From: Christiangramia gaetbulicola
GTDB taxonomy: Bacteria; Bacteroidota; Bacteroidia; Flavobacteriales; Flavobacteriaceae
Length of the DNA: 64,000 bases
Assembly: GCF_003054225.1 (NCBI RefSeq)
Contig: NZ_QBKQ01000003.1
Location: 744,001 to 808,000 of the forward strand
Direction of reading: 5' to 3'
Made by a program: the position numbers and the translations under genes
The notes under the pieces: generated by a model
Seen by the model: the letters and a program-made list of their open reading frames with translations, nothing else
What the model was told of the DNA's origin: nothing
Database searches by the model: none
In this document: positions 51,968 to 60,655 of the stretch, piece by piece
Position numbering within the stretch: the stretch's first letter is position 1
Layout of the letters: the number at the start of each line of letters is the position of its first letter

Positions 51968-52918
51968 ATGGAGATAAGACAAGCTTGCGAAAGTGATATT
52001 TCAGAAATTGTAGAAGTTTTAAAAGCAAGTCTCGGTGAAGATCAACTGGAACTTTCAGATACAGTATGGAGATATAAACATATTGATAACCCTTTTGGTG
52101 AGTCTATAGTACTGGTAGCAATAGAAAACAGTAAAATTATAGGTGTCAGAGCATTTATGTGTTGGAAATGGAGGATGAACGATACCATTTTTAATGCTTA
52201 TCGTGCAGTAGACACAGCGACACATCCTGAACATCAGGGAAAAGGGATTTTTAAAAAATTGACCATGGCTGCTATTGAAATTGCGGCGAAAAGAGGTGAT
52301 CATTTTATATTTAATACCCCTAATGAAAAAAGTAGGCCAGGTTATTTAAAGATGGGGTGGGAAATAGTAGATAAAGTAGTAATTGCTATAAAACCTGCTT
52401 TTAATTCATTTTTAAAAATAAAATCGAAAAAGATTAAATATAGTATAGATCACCAAGTTTCTGATGAGATAATAAATAATGTTTGTAATGATTGGAATGA
52501 GAGACAATTGCACAAAGGAAAGTTGTTTACTCCAAAATCAAGATATTATCTTTCTTGGCGTTATGAGAAGAATCCTCTTCAAAAATACCAGGTAATAACT
52601 ACTGGTAATATTTATTTGGCTGCATATGTGAAAAAGAGAGGTAGAATTAAAGAATTGCGAGTAGCCGAATGTTTGCACAATGATAATAAAGAAGACAAAC
52701 GTCAAATTTCCAGAATTCTTCTTCTTTTAAGCAGTAAATTTGGCGTTCAGGTAATAACTTATGCGCCAGATTTGTTGGATTTATGGTCTATTAAGCTTAT
52801 AGGGAGTTTTGGTCCAATTTTGACTTTGAAGGAGCTTAATTTGAGTACGAAAGATAAACAAGACCTATTAGAGATCAATAATTGGGATAACAGTATTGGT
52901 GATTTAGAACTATTTTAA
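51968..52918 (+). CDS. GNAT-family acetyltransferase, paralogue of the one at 45349
   Basis: A 316-residue protein with an N-terminal GNAT domain: H-Q-G-K-G-I-F-K-K-L as the acetyl-CoA loop near residue 96, preceded by Y-R-A-V-D-T-A-T and followed by F-I-F-N-T-P-N-E-K-S-R-P-G-Y-L-K-M-G-W. Nearly the same order of motifs occurs in the gene at 45349, so the two arose by duplication or from the same family. The acceptor is likely an amino sugar or lipid-linked glycan. The next gene starts four bases later and is co-transcribed. Confidence 0.8.
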   Translation: MEIRQACESDISEIVEVLKASLGEDQLELSDTVWRYKHIDNPFGESIVLVAIENSKIIGVRAFMCWKWRMNDTIFNAYRAVDTATHPEHQGKGIFKKLTMAAIEIAAKRGDHFIFNTPNEKSRPGYLKMGWEIVDKVVIAIKPAFNSFLKIKSKKIKYSIDHQVSDEIINNVCNDWNERQLHKGKLFTPKSRYYLSWRYEKNPLQKYQVITTGNIYLAAYVKKRGRIKELRVAECLHNDNKEDKRQISRILLLLSSKFGVQVITYAPDLLDLWSIKLIGSFGPILTLKELNLSTKDKQDLLEINNWDNSIGDLELF

Positions 52919-52922
52919 TTTT

Positions 52923-54128
52923 ATGATAGGAGTTCTTTTTCTAATTATATTATTTTTTGGTATAAATCAGGCCATTTTTAGTTTCTTTAAGAAAAGGCAT
53001 TCTTTCTTTTCTGTTAGTAAAATGAACCTGCTTTATCTATACCATACCTTTTTCTATGGTGTGTATACCTGGTATGCCTATAACAATCCATCTGATTCAA
53101 AAAATTATTATCAGGAGCTAACAATTCATTCAGGTACATGGTTGGAATTATTTGGAACAGATACGCTATTTATCAACTTCCTATCATATCCTTTTTATTC
53201 AATTGGGTTCAATTATGATATGCTCATGTTTACATTTGCGTGGTTAGGATACCTTGGATTTGTTTACGCATACTTATTTTTTAGAGAAAAAATCCCCATT
53301 AAAATAAAAGTATTTAAGAAAATTGACTTTCTTACGTTAGTGTTATTTTTCCCAAATATGCATTTCTGGACGGCCTCGTTAGGTAAAGGATCTGCTATAT
53401 TTCTGGGATTAATGATGTTTACTTATTCTATTGTGCAACCAAGTAAAAGACTTCTATTACTTTTTTTAGGTTCAGCTATCATATTTTATATTAGGCCACA
53501 TGTTTTTATGTTTGTAGCTGTAGGAGCAGTTTTAGGCTTTATGAGTGGTAGACAGAAAATCCCATTGTGGCAAAAACTTATGATTTTCGTTGTAATGTTG
53601 GGATCTTTGGTATTATTACAGGATAAAATATTAGGTGTGATGAATCTTCAAAATTCAGATAACTTAATTGAAGATTTCCAGGCCGCTTCTGAAAAAAATG
53701 CGGAAGATCTAAGTAAAGCCGGTTCAGGAGTAGATATGTCTACTTATCCTTTGCCCCTTAAACTATTTACCTTCTGGTTCAGGCCATTATTTGTTGACGC
53801 ACCAAATCTACTTGGTTTAATAACCTCTGTAGAAAATTTAATTTATTTATTACTTTTCTTAAAAATTATTAGAAAAGATTTTATAAAATTCATAAAAAAG
53901 TCACCAGCACTCGTCAAAATGAGTTTTGTAATATTCTTTACTGCTTCATTGGCAATGACTTTTGTAATGTCCAACCTGGGGATTATTATGAGACAAAAAA
54001 CCATGGTTATGTATTTTATCTTTTTCGTAATCTATTATTACATGGCTGAAAAAAAGTATAAAAAACTAATCAGATTGCGTGATATGAAAAGGAAAAGAGA
54101 AGCAGAGCTCGTAGTTCAAACTCCTTAA
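52923..54128 (+). CDS. Wzy/EpsG-like polytopic membrane protein, copy 1
   Basis: A 401-residue protein with about ten hydrophobic helices. Conserved between it and the protein at 57532 are: N-P-S-D-S-K-x-Y in the first loop, F-F-P-N-M-H-F-W-x-A-S-L-G-K-G in the middle, I-R-P-H in a later loop, K-I-L-G-V, F-T-F-W-F-R-P-L-F and M-S-N-L-G-I. Arg and His in outward loops are typical of O-antigen polymerases, so a Wzy/EpsG-type role is likely. Function is inferred from topology and locus, not from a defined motif. Confidence 0.65.
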   Translation: MIGVLFLIILFFGINQAIFSFFKKRHSFFSVSKMNLLYLYHTFFYGVYTWYAYNNPSDSKNYYQELTIHSGTWLELFGTDTLFINFLSYPFYSIGFNYDMLMFTFAWLGYLGFVYAYLFFREKIPIKIKVFKKIDFLTLVLFFPNMHFWTASLGKGSAIFLGLMMFTYSIVQPSKRLLLLFLGSAIIFYIRPHVFMFVAVGAVLGFMSGRQKIPLWQKLMIFVVMLGSLVLLQDKILGVMNLQNSDNLIEDFQAASEKNAEDLSKAGSGVDMSTYPLPLKLFTFWFRPLFVDAPNLLGLITSVENLIYLLLFLKIIRKDFIKFIKKSPALVKMSFVIFFTASLAMTFVMSNLGIIMRQKTMVMYFIFFVIYYYMAEKKYKKLIRLRDMKRKREAELVVQTP

Positions 54129-54151
54129 TTTACCAATTCACATACTAAAAA

Positions 54152-55126
54152 ATGAGTAAAAACGGATATCTTATTATTTCTCTAGATTTTGAACTGATTT
54201 GGGGTGTTTTTGATGTAATAGATTTGCAGGATAAAAGGAGATATTTTGAAAACACCATTAAGGTAATACCTGAGATTCTTTCCTTATTTAAAGAAAATGA
54301 TATTCATTGTACCTGGGCCATTGTAGGGATGCTATTCAATAGAAATTGGGAGGAATGGAAAAGAAATATTCCACAAAACAAACCCGATTACTTAAATGAA
54401 AAGCTGTCAGCCTATAATTATGGTAGTAACCATAATAGTGAAGAAGATGATTCATTTTTTTTCGCTCCGCAATTAATAAGGAGTATAAAAAATACTAAAG
54501 GACAGGAAGTTGGAACTCATACGTATTCCCATTACTATTGTTTAGAGGATTCTCAGAATGAAGTTCAGTTTAGTAATGATCTTGACATCGCGATAAATGT
54601 GGCGAAAGATTATGGTATTGAATTAAAATCCTTGGTTTTCCCGAGAAATCAATTGAAAGATAGTTATTTAAAAATTTGTAAATCTAAAGGGATCTTAAAT
54701 GTACGATCAAATCCGTTGAGCTGGTATTGGGACGATCCTACATCCGAATCAATTCTGGTTAAAGTTGCTCGTACAGGGGATGCTTATTTAAATTTTGGAA
54801 AAAAATCCTATTCACTAGAAAATCTAGAAACATCTAATGATTTACCTCTAGAACAACCCGCAAGTAGATTTCTCAGGCCAGTTGAGGGACAAAATTTTAT
54901 CAGAGATCTAAAAATTGAAAGAATTAAAAGAGAAATGACTTCGGCTGCTAAAGCTGGAGAGATTTATCATCTTTGGTGGCATCCTCATAATTTTGGTGTT
55001 GAACCCGAAGAAAGTATGTTGGATATAATGAAGATTATCAACCATTATAAAGAATTAAATGTGAAATTTAATTTCCAGTCTTTGAACATGGATGAGCTAG
55101 GAGCTTTAGTATTAAATAAAGTTTAA
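54152..55126 (+). CDS. Polysaccharide deacetylase-like protein (CE4 type)
   Basis: A 324-residue CE4-fold protein. L-I-I-S-L-D-F-E-L-I-W-G at the N-terminus supplies the catalytic/metal Asp in place of the usual T-F-D-D, G-T-H-T-Y-S-H-Y near residue 130 gives the metal histidines, and V-F-P-R-N-Q is motif 3. A closing W-W-H-P-H-N-F segment is also present. It differs from the 43356 deacetylase, being closer to the H-x3-H polysaccharide deacetylases of capsular loci. It lies between two polymerase-like genes. Substrate unknown. Confidence 0.82.
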   Translation: MSKNGYLIISLDFELIWGVFDVIDLQDKRRYFENTIKVIPEILSLFKENDIHCTWAIVGMLFNRNWEEWKRNIPQNKPDYLNEKLSAYNYGSNHNSEEDDSFFFAPQLIRSIKNTKGQEVGTHTYSHYYCLEDSQNEVQFSNDLDIAINVAKDYGIELKSLVFPRNQLKDSYLKICKSKGILNVRSNPLSWYWDDPTSESILVKVARTGDAYLNFGKKSYSLENLETSNDLPLEQPASRFLRPVEGQNFIRDLKIERIKREMTSAAKAGEIYHLWWHPHNFGVEPEESMLDIMKIINHYKELNVKFNFQSLNMDELGALVLNKV

Positions 55127-55153
55127 ACCTTAAAGTTGGTCTTTTAGTTTGTA

Positions 55154-55161
55154 TATCTTTG
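55154..55161 (+). promoter_or_regulatory. Candidate -7 element before asnB
   Basis: TATCTTTG matches TAnnTTTG, 21 bases before the ATG at 55183. The nearest upstream TTG is at 55136-55138, spacer 15, shorter than usual. Confidence 0.4.
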
Positions 55162-55182
55162 CCATCCTAAAATTGCTAAATA

Positions 55183-57084
55183 ATGTGTGGAATTAATGGT
55201 ATTATATTAAAGTCTGGTCAGGACTATAAAAAGCTTAGTAATGACCTTTCTAAAATGAACTTTGAAATAGTCCATCGTGGTCCGGATCAGGACGGATTTT
55301 TTCTACATAATTCGCATAATTTTCATCTGGGAATGGCCATGCGCCGCCTTTCTATAATAGATTTAAATACAGGTAAACAACCAATTTCTTCAGAAAATAA
55401 CTCCATCACTATCGTCTTTAACGGAGAAATTTATAATTATTTGGAGTTAAAAAAATCCTTGGAGGAGAAAGGAATAAGATTTAATACAACCTCAGATACC
55501 GAAGTAATTTTAAAATTATATGAAATATATGGAACCGAATCATTTTCCATGCTTGATGGGATGTTTGCGTTCAGTATTTATGATGATAATATTAAGAAAA
55601 CCTTTATAGCCCGAGATTTTTTTGGAGAGAAACCTTTGTATTTTACAAAAGATGAGCATAGAATCATCTGGGCATCTGAATTAAAATCTATAATATCTGT
55701 TTTAAATTATAAACCCAACTTGTCAAAAACGGGATTGAGTCTTTATTTTCAGTTAACCTATATTCCAGCACCATATACTATTTACGATAATATCCATAAG
55801 CTCGAGGCTAATAACTATTTAGAGATTGATACGGAAAATTTCAACCTCAAAAGTATCGAGGTAAATCAAAAATTTTCAAAAGATGTATCTCCTGATATTA
55901 CATTCAAAGAAGCAAAGAATCTTACCCATGACCTGGTGGTGGATAGCGTAAGCTCAAGATCTATTGCAGATGTTCCTTTGGGCACTTTTTTATCTGGAGG
56001 AGTAGATTCTTCCATTGTATCATGGGCATTGGCAAATCAAACCAATAAAAAAATTGATACTTTTTCAATAGGATTCGATAAAAAATCTTTCGATGAATCT
56101 GATAAATCCAGAGCGGTAGCTAAAATAATTAATAGTAACCACCATGAATTTATTGTGTCAGCAGAAGATTTGAAGGATAACGTCGATTCTATTTTATTAA
56201 ATTTTGATGAACCTTTTGCCGATTCCTCATCCCTTCCAACATATTTAGTAGCAAATAAAACCAGACAGCATGTAAAAGTGGCGCTTACTGGCGATGGAGG
56301 AGATGAAGTTTTTGGAGGGTATAATAAATATTATATTGGAAAGTTAAATACCAGATATAGTTCTTTTATACCTGAAAAAGTTCATAATGCTATAAAAAGT
56401 TTTTCTGAACCCTTTTTAGCTACTAAAGATGATAAGAGAGGATATCGTTTCAAGGCAAAAAGATTATTGAATGCAATTAATTATGACGGAGATTTTTATT
56501 ATAATATCGTTTCCCTTGCTTATCAGCCAGAAGAGGTGAATAGATTCTTAAAGGATTACATTCTGGATAATTCTCCGTTGAATTATTTTAAAAATAAAAT
56601 AGGGTCAAATAACCAAACGTTGACTGATTTCAGAAACATTGATAAATTATTAAGTTTGGAAGGAGATATGTTGGTGAAGGTAGATAGAACAAGCATGTTG
56701 ACTTCTTTAGAAAGTCGGGCACCTTTTCTGAATAAGAAATTATGGAATTTCACTTCCCAGGTGCCGGAAACATATTTAATGCAAGGTTGGAACAAAAAGT
56801 TTTTATTGAAAGAATCATTTAAAGAATATTTCCCAAAAGACTTTTTAGATAAATCAAAAAAAGGTTTTGGGGTGCCCGTTGGTGATTGGTTAAGAGGTCA
56901 CTTATCTAAAGAGTTGGAATCTTATATCGAACCTGAATTTTTGAAAGTACAGAATATTTTTATAACTGATGAAATTATAGCTTTGATTAGAAATCATCTT
57001 TCAGGAAAGGAAGATAATACCTTTAGAGTATGGACATATTACTGTTTTCAAAAATGGTATAAGGAAACTTATTTAAAATTTTAA
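55183..57084 (+). CDS. asnB: AsnB-type glutamine-dependent amidotransferase (WbpS-like role)
   Basis: A 633-residue asparagine synthetase B family enzyme. The glutaminase nucleophile is Cys2 (M-C-G-I-N-G-I), with R-G-P-D-Q-D-G and F-N-G-E-I-Y-N-Y in the N-terminal amidotransferase domain. The ATP-pyrophosphatase motif S-G-G-V-D-S-S appears at about 270-276. In glycan loci such proteins, for example WbpS of Pseudomonas, amidate hexuronic acids rather than aspartate. The locus has a route to UDP-GalNAcA, so that is the likeliest substrate; whether the sugar or a lipid-linked form is amidated is unknown. Confidence 0.85.
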   Translation: MCGINGIILKSGQDYKKLSNDLSKMNFEIVHRGPDQDGFFLHNSHNFHLGMAMRRLSIIDLNTGKQPISSENNSITIVFNGEIYNYLELKKSLEEKGIRFNTTSDTEVILKLYEIYGTESFSMLDGMFAFSIYDDNIKKTFIARDFFGEKPLYFTKDEHRIIWASELKSIISVLNYKPNLSKTGLSLYFQLTYIPAPYTIYDNIHKLEANNYLEIDTENFNLKSIEVNQKFSKDVSPDITFKEAKNLTHDLVVDSVSSRSIADVPLGTFLSGGVDSSIVSWALANQTNKKIDTFSIGFDKKSFDESDKSRAVAKIINSNHHEFIVSAEDLKDNVDSILLNFDEPFADSSSLPTYLVANKTRQHVKVALTGDGGDEVFGGYNKYYIGKLNTRYSSFIPEKVHNAIKSFSEPFLATKDDKRGYRFKAKRLLNAINYDGDFYYNIVSLAYQPEEVNRFLKDYILDNSPLNYFKNKIGSNNQTLTDFRNIDKLLSLEGDMLVKVDRTSMLTSLESRAPFLNKKLWNFTSQVPETYLMQGWNKKFLLKESFKEYFPKDFLDKSKKGFGVPVGDWLRGHLSKELESYIEPEFLKVQNIFITDEIIALIRNHLSGKEDNTFRVWTYYCFQKWYKETYLKF

Positions 57085-57531
57085 ATTCTATCTACCTAAT
57101 AACTTTAGAGTTTAAAAATTCATTTAGAAAAATGTAATAACATGCATAATGACAACAGAAAGATTAGACTCTTCTGAATTTTGATTTTTGAAATTTCATC
57201 TAAGCAAAAACCTAATTTAACAGCCTGATTAGATCTATAATGCGAATTAATTATATTTTAAAATATTATTACCTCAGATCATTTTTTTTATCCGAATACA
57301 TATAGTTTTTTGAAAAGCTATCCCACCTATCTTTATTCTTAATTATTTCTATCTGTTGAATAAAAGAACATAACTGGGATTCTGAAAGTGTAATTTCCAC
57401 AAGTATTATGTGTAAAAAACACACGGTATTCAAAGCCCTATTGTAGTTATGTTTGAATTTTTAGGGTGAAATGAGACAATCTTTACTTTGGCAGACCCTT
57501 TGCTTATCGAAGTTCCGAATTATAAAAATTT
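57085..57531. other. 447-base gap containing a possible gene remnant
   Basis: Between asnB and the second polymerase-like gene. No complete gene is seen on either strand. The minus strand has an open stretch without a start codon (57460-57269; described separately). A TTACTTTG near 57482 weakly resembles a -7 element for the gene starting at 57532. The stretch is AT-rich and without a terminator hairpin I can see. Confidence 0.5.
57269..57460 (-). pseudogene. Possible C-terminal remnant of a lost gene
   Basis: A 63-codon open stretch on the minus strand with no proper start, ending in TAA at 57271-57269. The last 40 residues look protein-like (L-S-E-S-Q-L-C-S-F-I-Q-Q-I-E, then K-N-K-D-R-W-D-S-F-S-K-N-Y), an amphipathic helix pattern seen at the ends of glycosyltransferases. 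It is on the strand opposite to the locus. It may be the tail of a gene deleted by recombination, or chance. I cannot assign a family. Confidence 0.25.
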
Positions 57532-58770
57532 ATGGAACTAAATACCTTATATATTTTAAATGTACTGGAATGTATCTTTTTAATACCTTTTCTATATGAA
57601 CTGAATCAGGTTATGCTGAAATGGTTTAAAAAGAAATATTCTATTATTTCGGAAAAACGACTGAATATTTTATTCTTTTATCATCTTTTATTTGGTCTCG
57701 TATATTATTTATACGCTCTTTCCAATCCTTCAGATTCCAAAAGATATTTTAGAGTTCCCAGTGAATCCAATAAAGCCTGGATTGATTTCTTTGGTACTGA
57801 AACTACTTTTATTGATTTTATTTCTTACCCCTTCATTAATTTTATGGGATTCAGTTATGAGATGATGATGTTACTCTTTACCTGGATAGGATATTGGGGG
57901 TTTGTTTTTGGTTTCTTGTTTTTTAAAGAAAACATAACTGAAAAAGTAAAGGTTTTTAAAAAGGTAGATTTGCTAACACTAATCTTGTTTTTCCCAAATA
58001 TGCATTTTTGGTCGGCCAGTTTAGGAAAGGGTGCATTGATATTTTTTGGTTTGATGTTATTTGCTTTTTCAATTACTAAACCGGCTAATAGAAAATCAGG
58101 CTTGATTATCTCTTCTATCTTGATTTTTGCTATAAGACCTCATATGTTTTTACTCTTATGTATCGCGAGTTTATATGGTTTGTATTTTGGTAAAAATCTG
58201 ATATCCAAACGATATAAAATTATTGGCGGAGCAGCAATATTGGCAGGTCTGTTGCTTCTTCAGAATAAAATATTAGGTGTGGTAAATCTTAATGATTCAA
58301 ATAATTTAATTGCAGATTTTTTAGCATTCACAAGTCAAAGGTCGCAAGATCTCAGTGGCGCTACTTCCGGCGTGAATATGGCTGGTTATAGTTTACCGGA
58401 AAAGATATTCACTTTCTGGTTTAGACCTTTGTTTTTGGATGCGCCGGGAATTTTAGGAGTTCTTGTTTCCATAGAAAACTTTATTTATCTCCTGCTATTT
58501 GCCAAGATATTCAGGTTTAATTTTTTTAAATTTTGGAAAAATGCGCCTTCTCATGTGAAATCAAGTTTAATGGTATTTATCTTAACTTCATTTGCCATGA
58601 CATTCGTAATGTCCAATCTTGGAATTATGATCAGGCAAAAAACAATGATCATGTATTTTATGTTTTTTGTAATCTATTATTTTCTGGCTTACGAGAAATC
58701 AAATGATATGAAATTAAGATTAGAAAAATTGAACATGGCTGCGAGTAATAAATCTTTAATAAAAATATAA
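57532..58770 (+). CDS. Wzy/EpsG-like polytopic membrane protein, copy 2
   Basis: A 412-residue protein with about ten hydrophobic helices, clearly related to the one at 52923: shared N-P-S-D-S-K-R-Y, F-F-P-N-M-H-F-W-S-A-S-L-G-K-G, I-R-P-H-M-F, K-I-L-G-V-V-N-L, F-T-F-W-F-R-P-L-F and F-V-M-S-N-L-G-I-M-I-R-Q-K-T-M. The high identity suggests duplication, with the same membrane role. Two polymerases in one locus could build two repeat linkages or two different glycans. Precise activity is inferred, not shown by a defining motif. Confidence 0.65.
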   Translation: MELNTLYILNVLECIFLIPFLYELNQVMLKWFKKKYSIISEKRLNILFFYHLLFGLVYYLYALSNPSDSKRYFRVPSESNKAWIDFFGTETTFIDFISYPFINFMGFSYEMMMLLFTWIGYWGFVFGFLFFKENITEKVKVFKKVDLLTLILFFPNMHFWSASLGKGALIFFGLMLFAFSITKPANRKSGLIISSILIFAIRPHMFLLLCIASLYGLYFGKNLISKRYKIIGGAAILAGLLLLQNKILGVVNLNDSNNLIADFLAFTSQRSQDLSGATSGVNMAGYSLPEKIFTFWFRPLFLDAPGILGVLVSIENFIYLLLFAKIFRFNFFKFWKNAPSHVKSSLMVFILTSFAMTFVMSNLGIMIRQKTMIMYFMFFVIYYFLAYEKSNDMKLRLEKLNMAASNKSLIKI

Positions 58771-58810
58771 TTTCGATAAAGCTCTTTATTCAAACCAAAT
58801 CGAAAAACTA

Positions 58811-58818
58811 TAGTTTTG
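58811..58818 (+). promoter_or_regulatory. Candidate -7 element before the terminal GT4-pgl group
   Basis: TAGTTTTG matches TAnnTTTG, 23 bases before the GTG at 58842. No TTG at normal -33 spacing. Confidence 0.4.
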
Positions 58819-58841
58819 CGCCAGACTCATAATTTAATCAC

Positions 58842-60005
58842 GTGGAGAAAATAGTAAGAATCACTACAATTCCTCTTTCATTAGAAAAACTGTTGGAAGG
58901 GCAGCTTAGCTTTATGAATAATCATTTTGAAGTTATAGCTGTATCCGCGGAAAAGGATAGGCTGGAAAAATATGGACATGATAATGGAGTGCGCACATTT
59001 CCGGTAGATCTTACCCGTGCGATTACACCCGTTCAGGATTTAAAAAGTCTGTTTAAACTATATCAATACTTAAAAAAGGAAAAACCGTTAATCGTCCATA
59101 CACATACACCTAAAGCTGGAATTATAGGTATGATGGCAGGTAAATTAGCAGGTGTGCCTATAAGGTTACATACCGTTGCGGGTCTTCCTTTACTGGAAAC
59201 AGAAGGAGCAAAAAGAAAACTTCTTGATTTAGTTGAAAAGTTGACTTATAGCTTAGCTACCAGGGTTTATCCTAATTCATTTAAATTAAAAGAGATAGTA
59301 TTAGATTTGGGTTATGCTAAAGAATCCAAGCTCAAAGTTTTGGGAGATGGGAGTTCAAATGGTATTGATACAGAATATTTTGATCCGAAGCGATTTAAGG
59401 ATGAAGATAGATTAAAATTAAAATCTGAATTAGATATTCCTGAAGATCATTTCGTTTACATATTTGTGGGGAGACTAGTGAAGGAAAAGGGAATTAATGA
59501 ACTCGTAAAATCTTTTGTTCAGGTCAACCAGGAATACTCTAAAACGACTCTTTTATTGGTAGGTCCCTTCGAGCAGGAGTTGGATCCATTGGAAGATGAG
59601 GTTTACGAATTGATTAAATCACATCCCAAGATTATTACAACGGGATATCAGACAGATGTAAGGCCATATTTTGCAATTTCCGATGTTTTAACTTTTCCGA
59701 GTTATAGAGAAGGCTTTCCGAATGTGGTGATGCAGGCAAATGCCATGAATTTACCAGTAATTGTTAGTGATATTAATGGTTGTAACGAGATAGTATCGCA
59801 TAAAGAAAATGGCTTGATAATCGCAGTAAAAGACCAGGTAGCACTATATAATGCTATGAAAAAACTTTGTCTCGATGCTAATTTGAGGGTGAAAATGACG
59901 GAAAACGCACGAGCATTGATTCAAAGCAAATATGAAAGGAAGCAATTCTGGAAAATTTTGTTAAAAGAATACAAAGAATTAGAAGCCCAATATAAACATG
60001 ATTAA
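58842..60005 (+). CDS. Family 4 glycosyltransferase, probably second step after PglC
   Basis: A 387-residue GT-B enzyme with a GTG start (E-K-I-V-R-I-T-T-I-P). The acceptor part has V-H-T-H-T-P-K-A-G-I-I-G-M-M-A-G-K-L-A-G-V-P, shared with GT4 enzymes that extend undecaprenyl-linked sugars. The donor part has V-G-R-L-V-K-E-K-G and F-P-S-Y-R-E-G-F-P-N-V-V-M-Q-A, where the second Glu of the usual E-x7-E is Gln. It lies 44 bases before the initiating transferase, which suggests that it adds the second sugar. A -7 element lies just upstream. Confidence 0.85.
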   Translation: MEKIVRITTIPLSLEKLLEGQLSFMNNHFEVIAVSAEKDRLEKYGHDNGVRTFPVDLTRAITPVQDLKSLFKLYQYLKKEKPLIVHTHTPKAGIIGMMAGKLAGVPIRLHTVAGLPLLETEGAKRKLLDLVEKLTYSLATRVYPNSFKLKEIVLDLGYAKESKLKVLGDGSSNGIDTEYFDPKRFKDEDRLKLKSELDIPEDHFVYIFVGRLVKEKGINELVKSFVQVNQEYSKTTLLLVGPFEQELDPLEDEVYELIKSHPKIITTGYQTDVRPYFAISDVLTFPSYREGFPNVVMQANAMNLPVIVSDINGCNEIVSHKENGLIIAVKDQVALYNAMKKLCLDANLRVKMTENARALIQSKYERKQFWKILLKEYKELEAQYKHD

Positions 60006-60049
60006 ATTCGCCGCTGCGGAAAGAATCCAATAAATATCTATTATAAGCA

Positions 60050-60655
60050 ATGTATAAGTCCATTATAAAGCCTCTATTAGATTTCCTCGTTGCGCTGATT
60101 GGCCTTATTTTTTTAAGCCCATTACTTATAATATTTACTATTTTGCTTTCTATGGTAAATGGGGGGAAGCCATTTTTCTTCCAAAAGAGGCCTGGCAAAA
60201 GAGGAAGGAGCTTTCAAATTGTTAAGTTTCGTACAATGACAGATGAAAGAGACGAAGATGGGAATTTATTGCCTGACGCCTCAAGATTGACTTCAGTTGG
60301 ACAATTTGTAAGAAAGACCTCCATCGACGAGATTCCACAATTGATCAATGTTGTCAAAGGGGATATGAGTATTGTAGGTCCGAGACCCTTATTACCAGAA
60401 TACCTTGAGCTTTATTCTGAAAGACAGAAAAAGAGACATGAAGTAAAGCCTGGTATTACCGGCTGGGCTCAGGTAAATGGGAGAAATGCGATCAGCTGGA
60501 CCCAAAAGTTCGAGTATGATGTTTGGTATGTTGAGAACTTATCTTTTAGTTTAGATTTGAAAATCCTGTTCAAGACAATAAAAAAAGTATTGATTTCAGA
60601 AGGAATAAATACTCAGAATATGGCTACAACAGAGCCTTTTAACGGAAACAATTAA
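60050..60655 (+). CDS. pglC: Initiating phosphoglycosyl transferase (PglC-like)
   Basis: A 201-residue small monotopic phosphoglycosyl transferase of the bacterial sugar transferase family. It has one N-terminal reentrant/membrane helix, then F-Q-K-R-P-G (about 43-48), V-K-F-R-T-M, the catalytic Asp-Glu in S-I-D-E-I-P-Q-L-I-N-V, and G-P-R-P-L-L-P-E-Y. Size matches PglC rather than the larger WbaP/WcaJ. It transfers a UDP-sugar phosphate to undecaprenyl phosphate, starting the repeat unit. The next three genes make the matching UDP-diNAc-bacillosamine. Confidence 0.92.
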   Translation: MYKSIIKPLLDFLVALIGLIFLSPLLIIFTILLSMVNGGKPFFFQKRPGKRGRSFQIVKFRTMTDERDEDGNLLPDASRLTSVGQFVRKTSIDEIPQLINVVKGDMSIVGPRPLLPEYLELYSERQKKRHEVKPGITGWAQVNGRNAISWTQKFEYDVWYVENLSFSLDLKILFKTIKKVLISEGINTQNMATTEPFNGNN

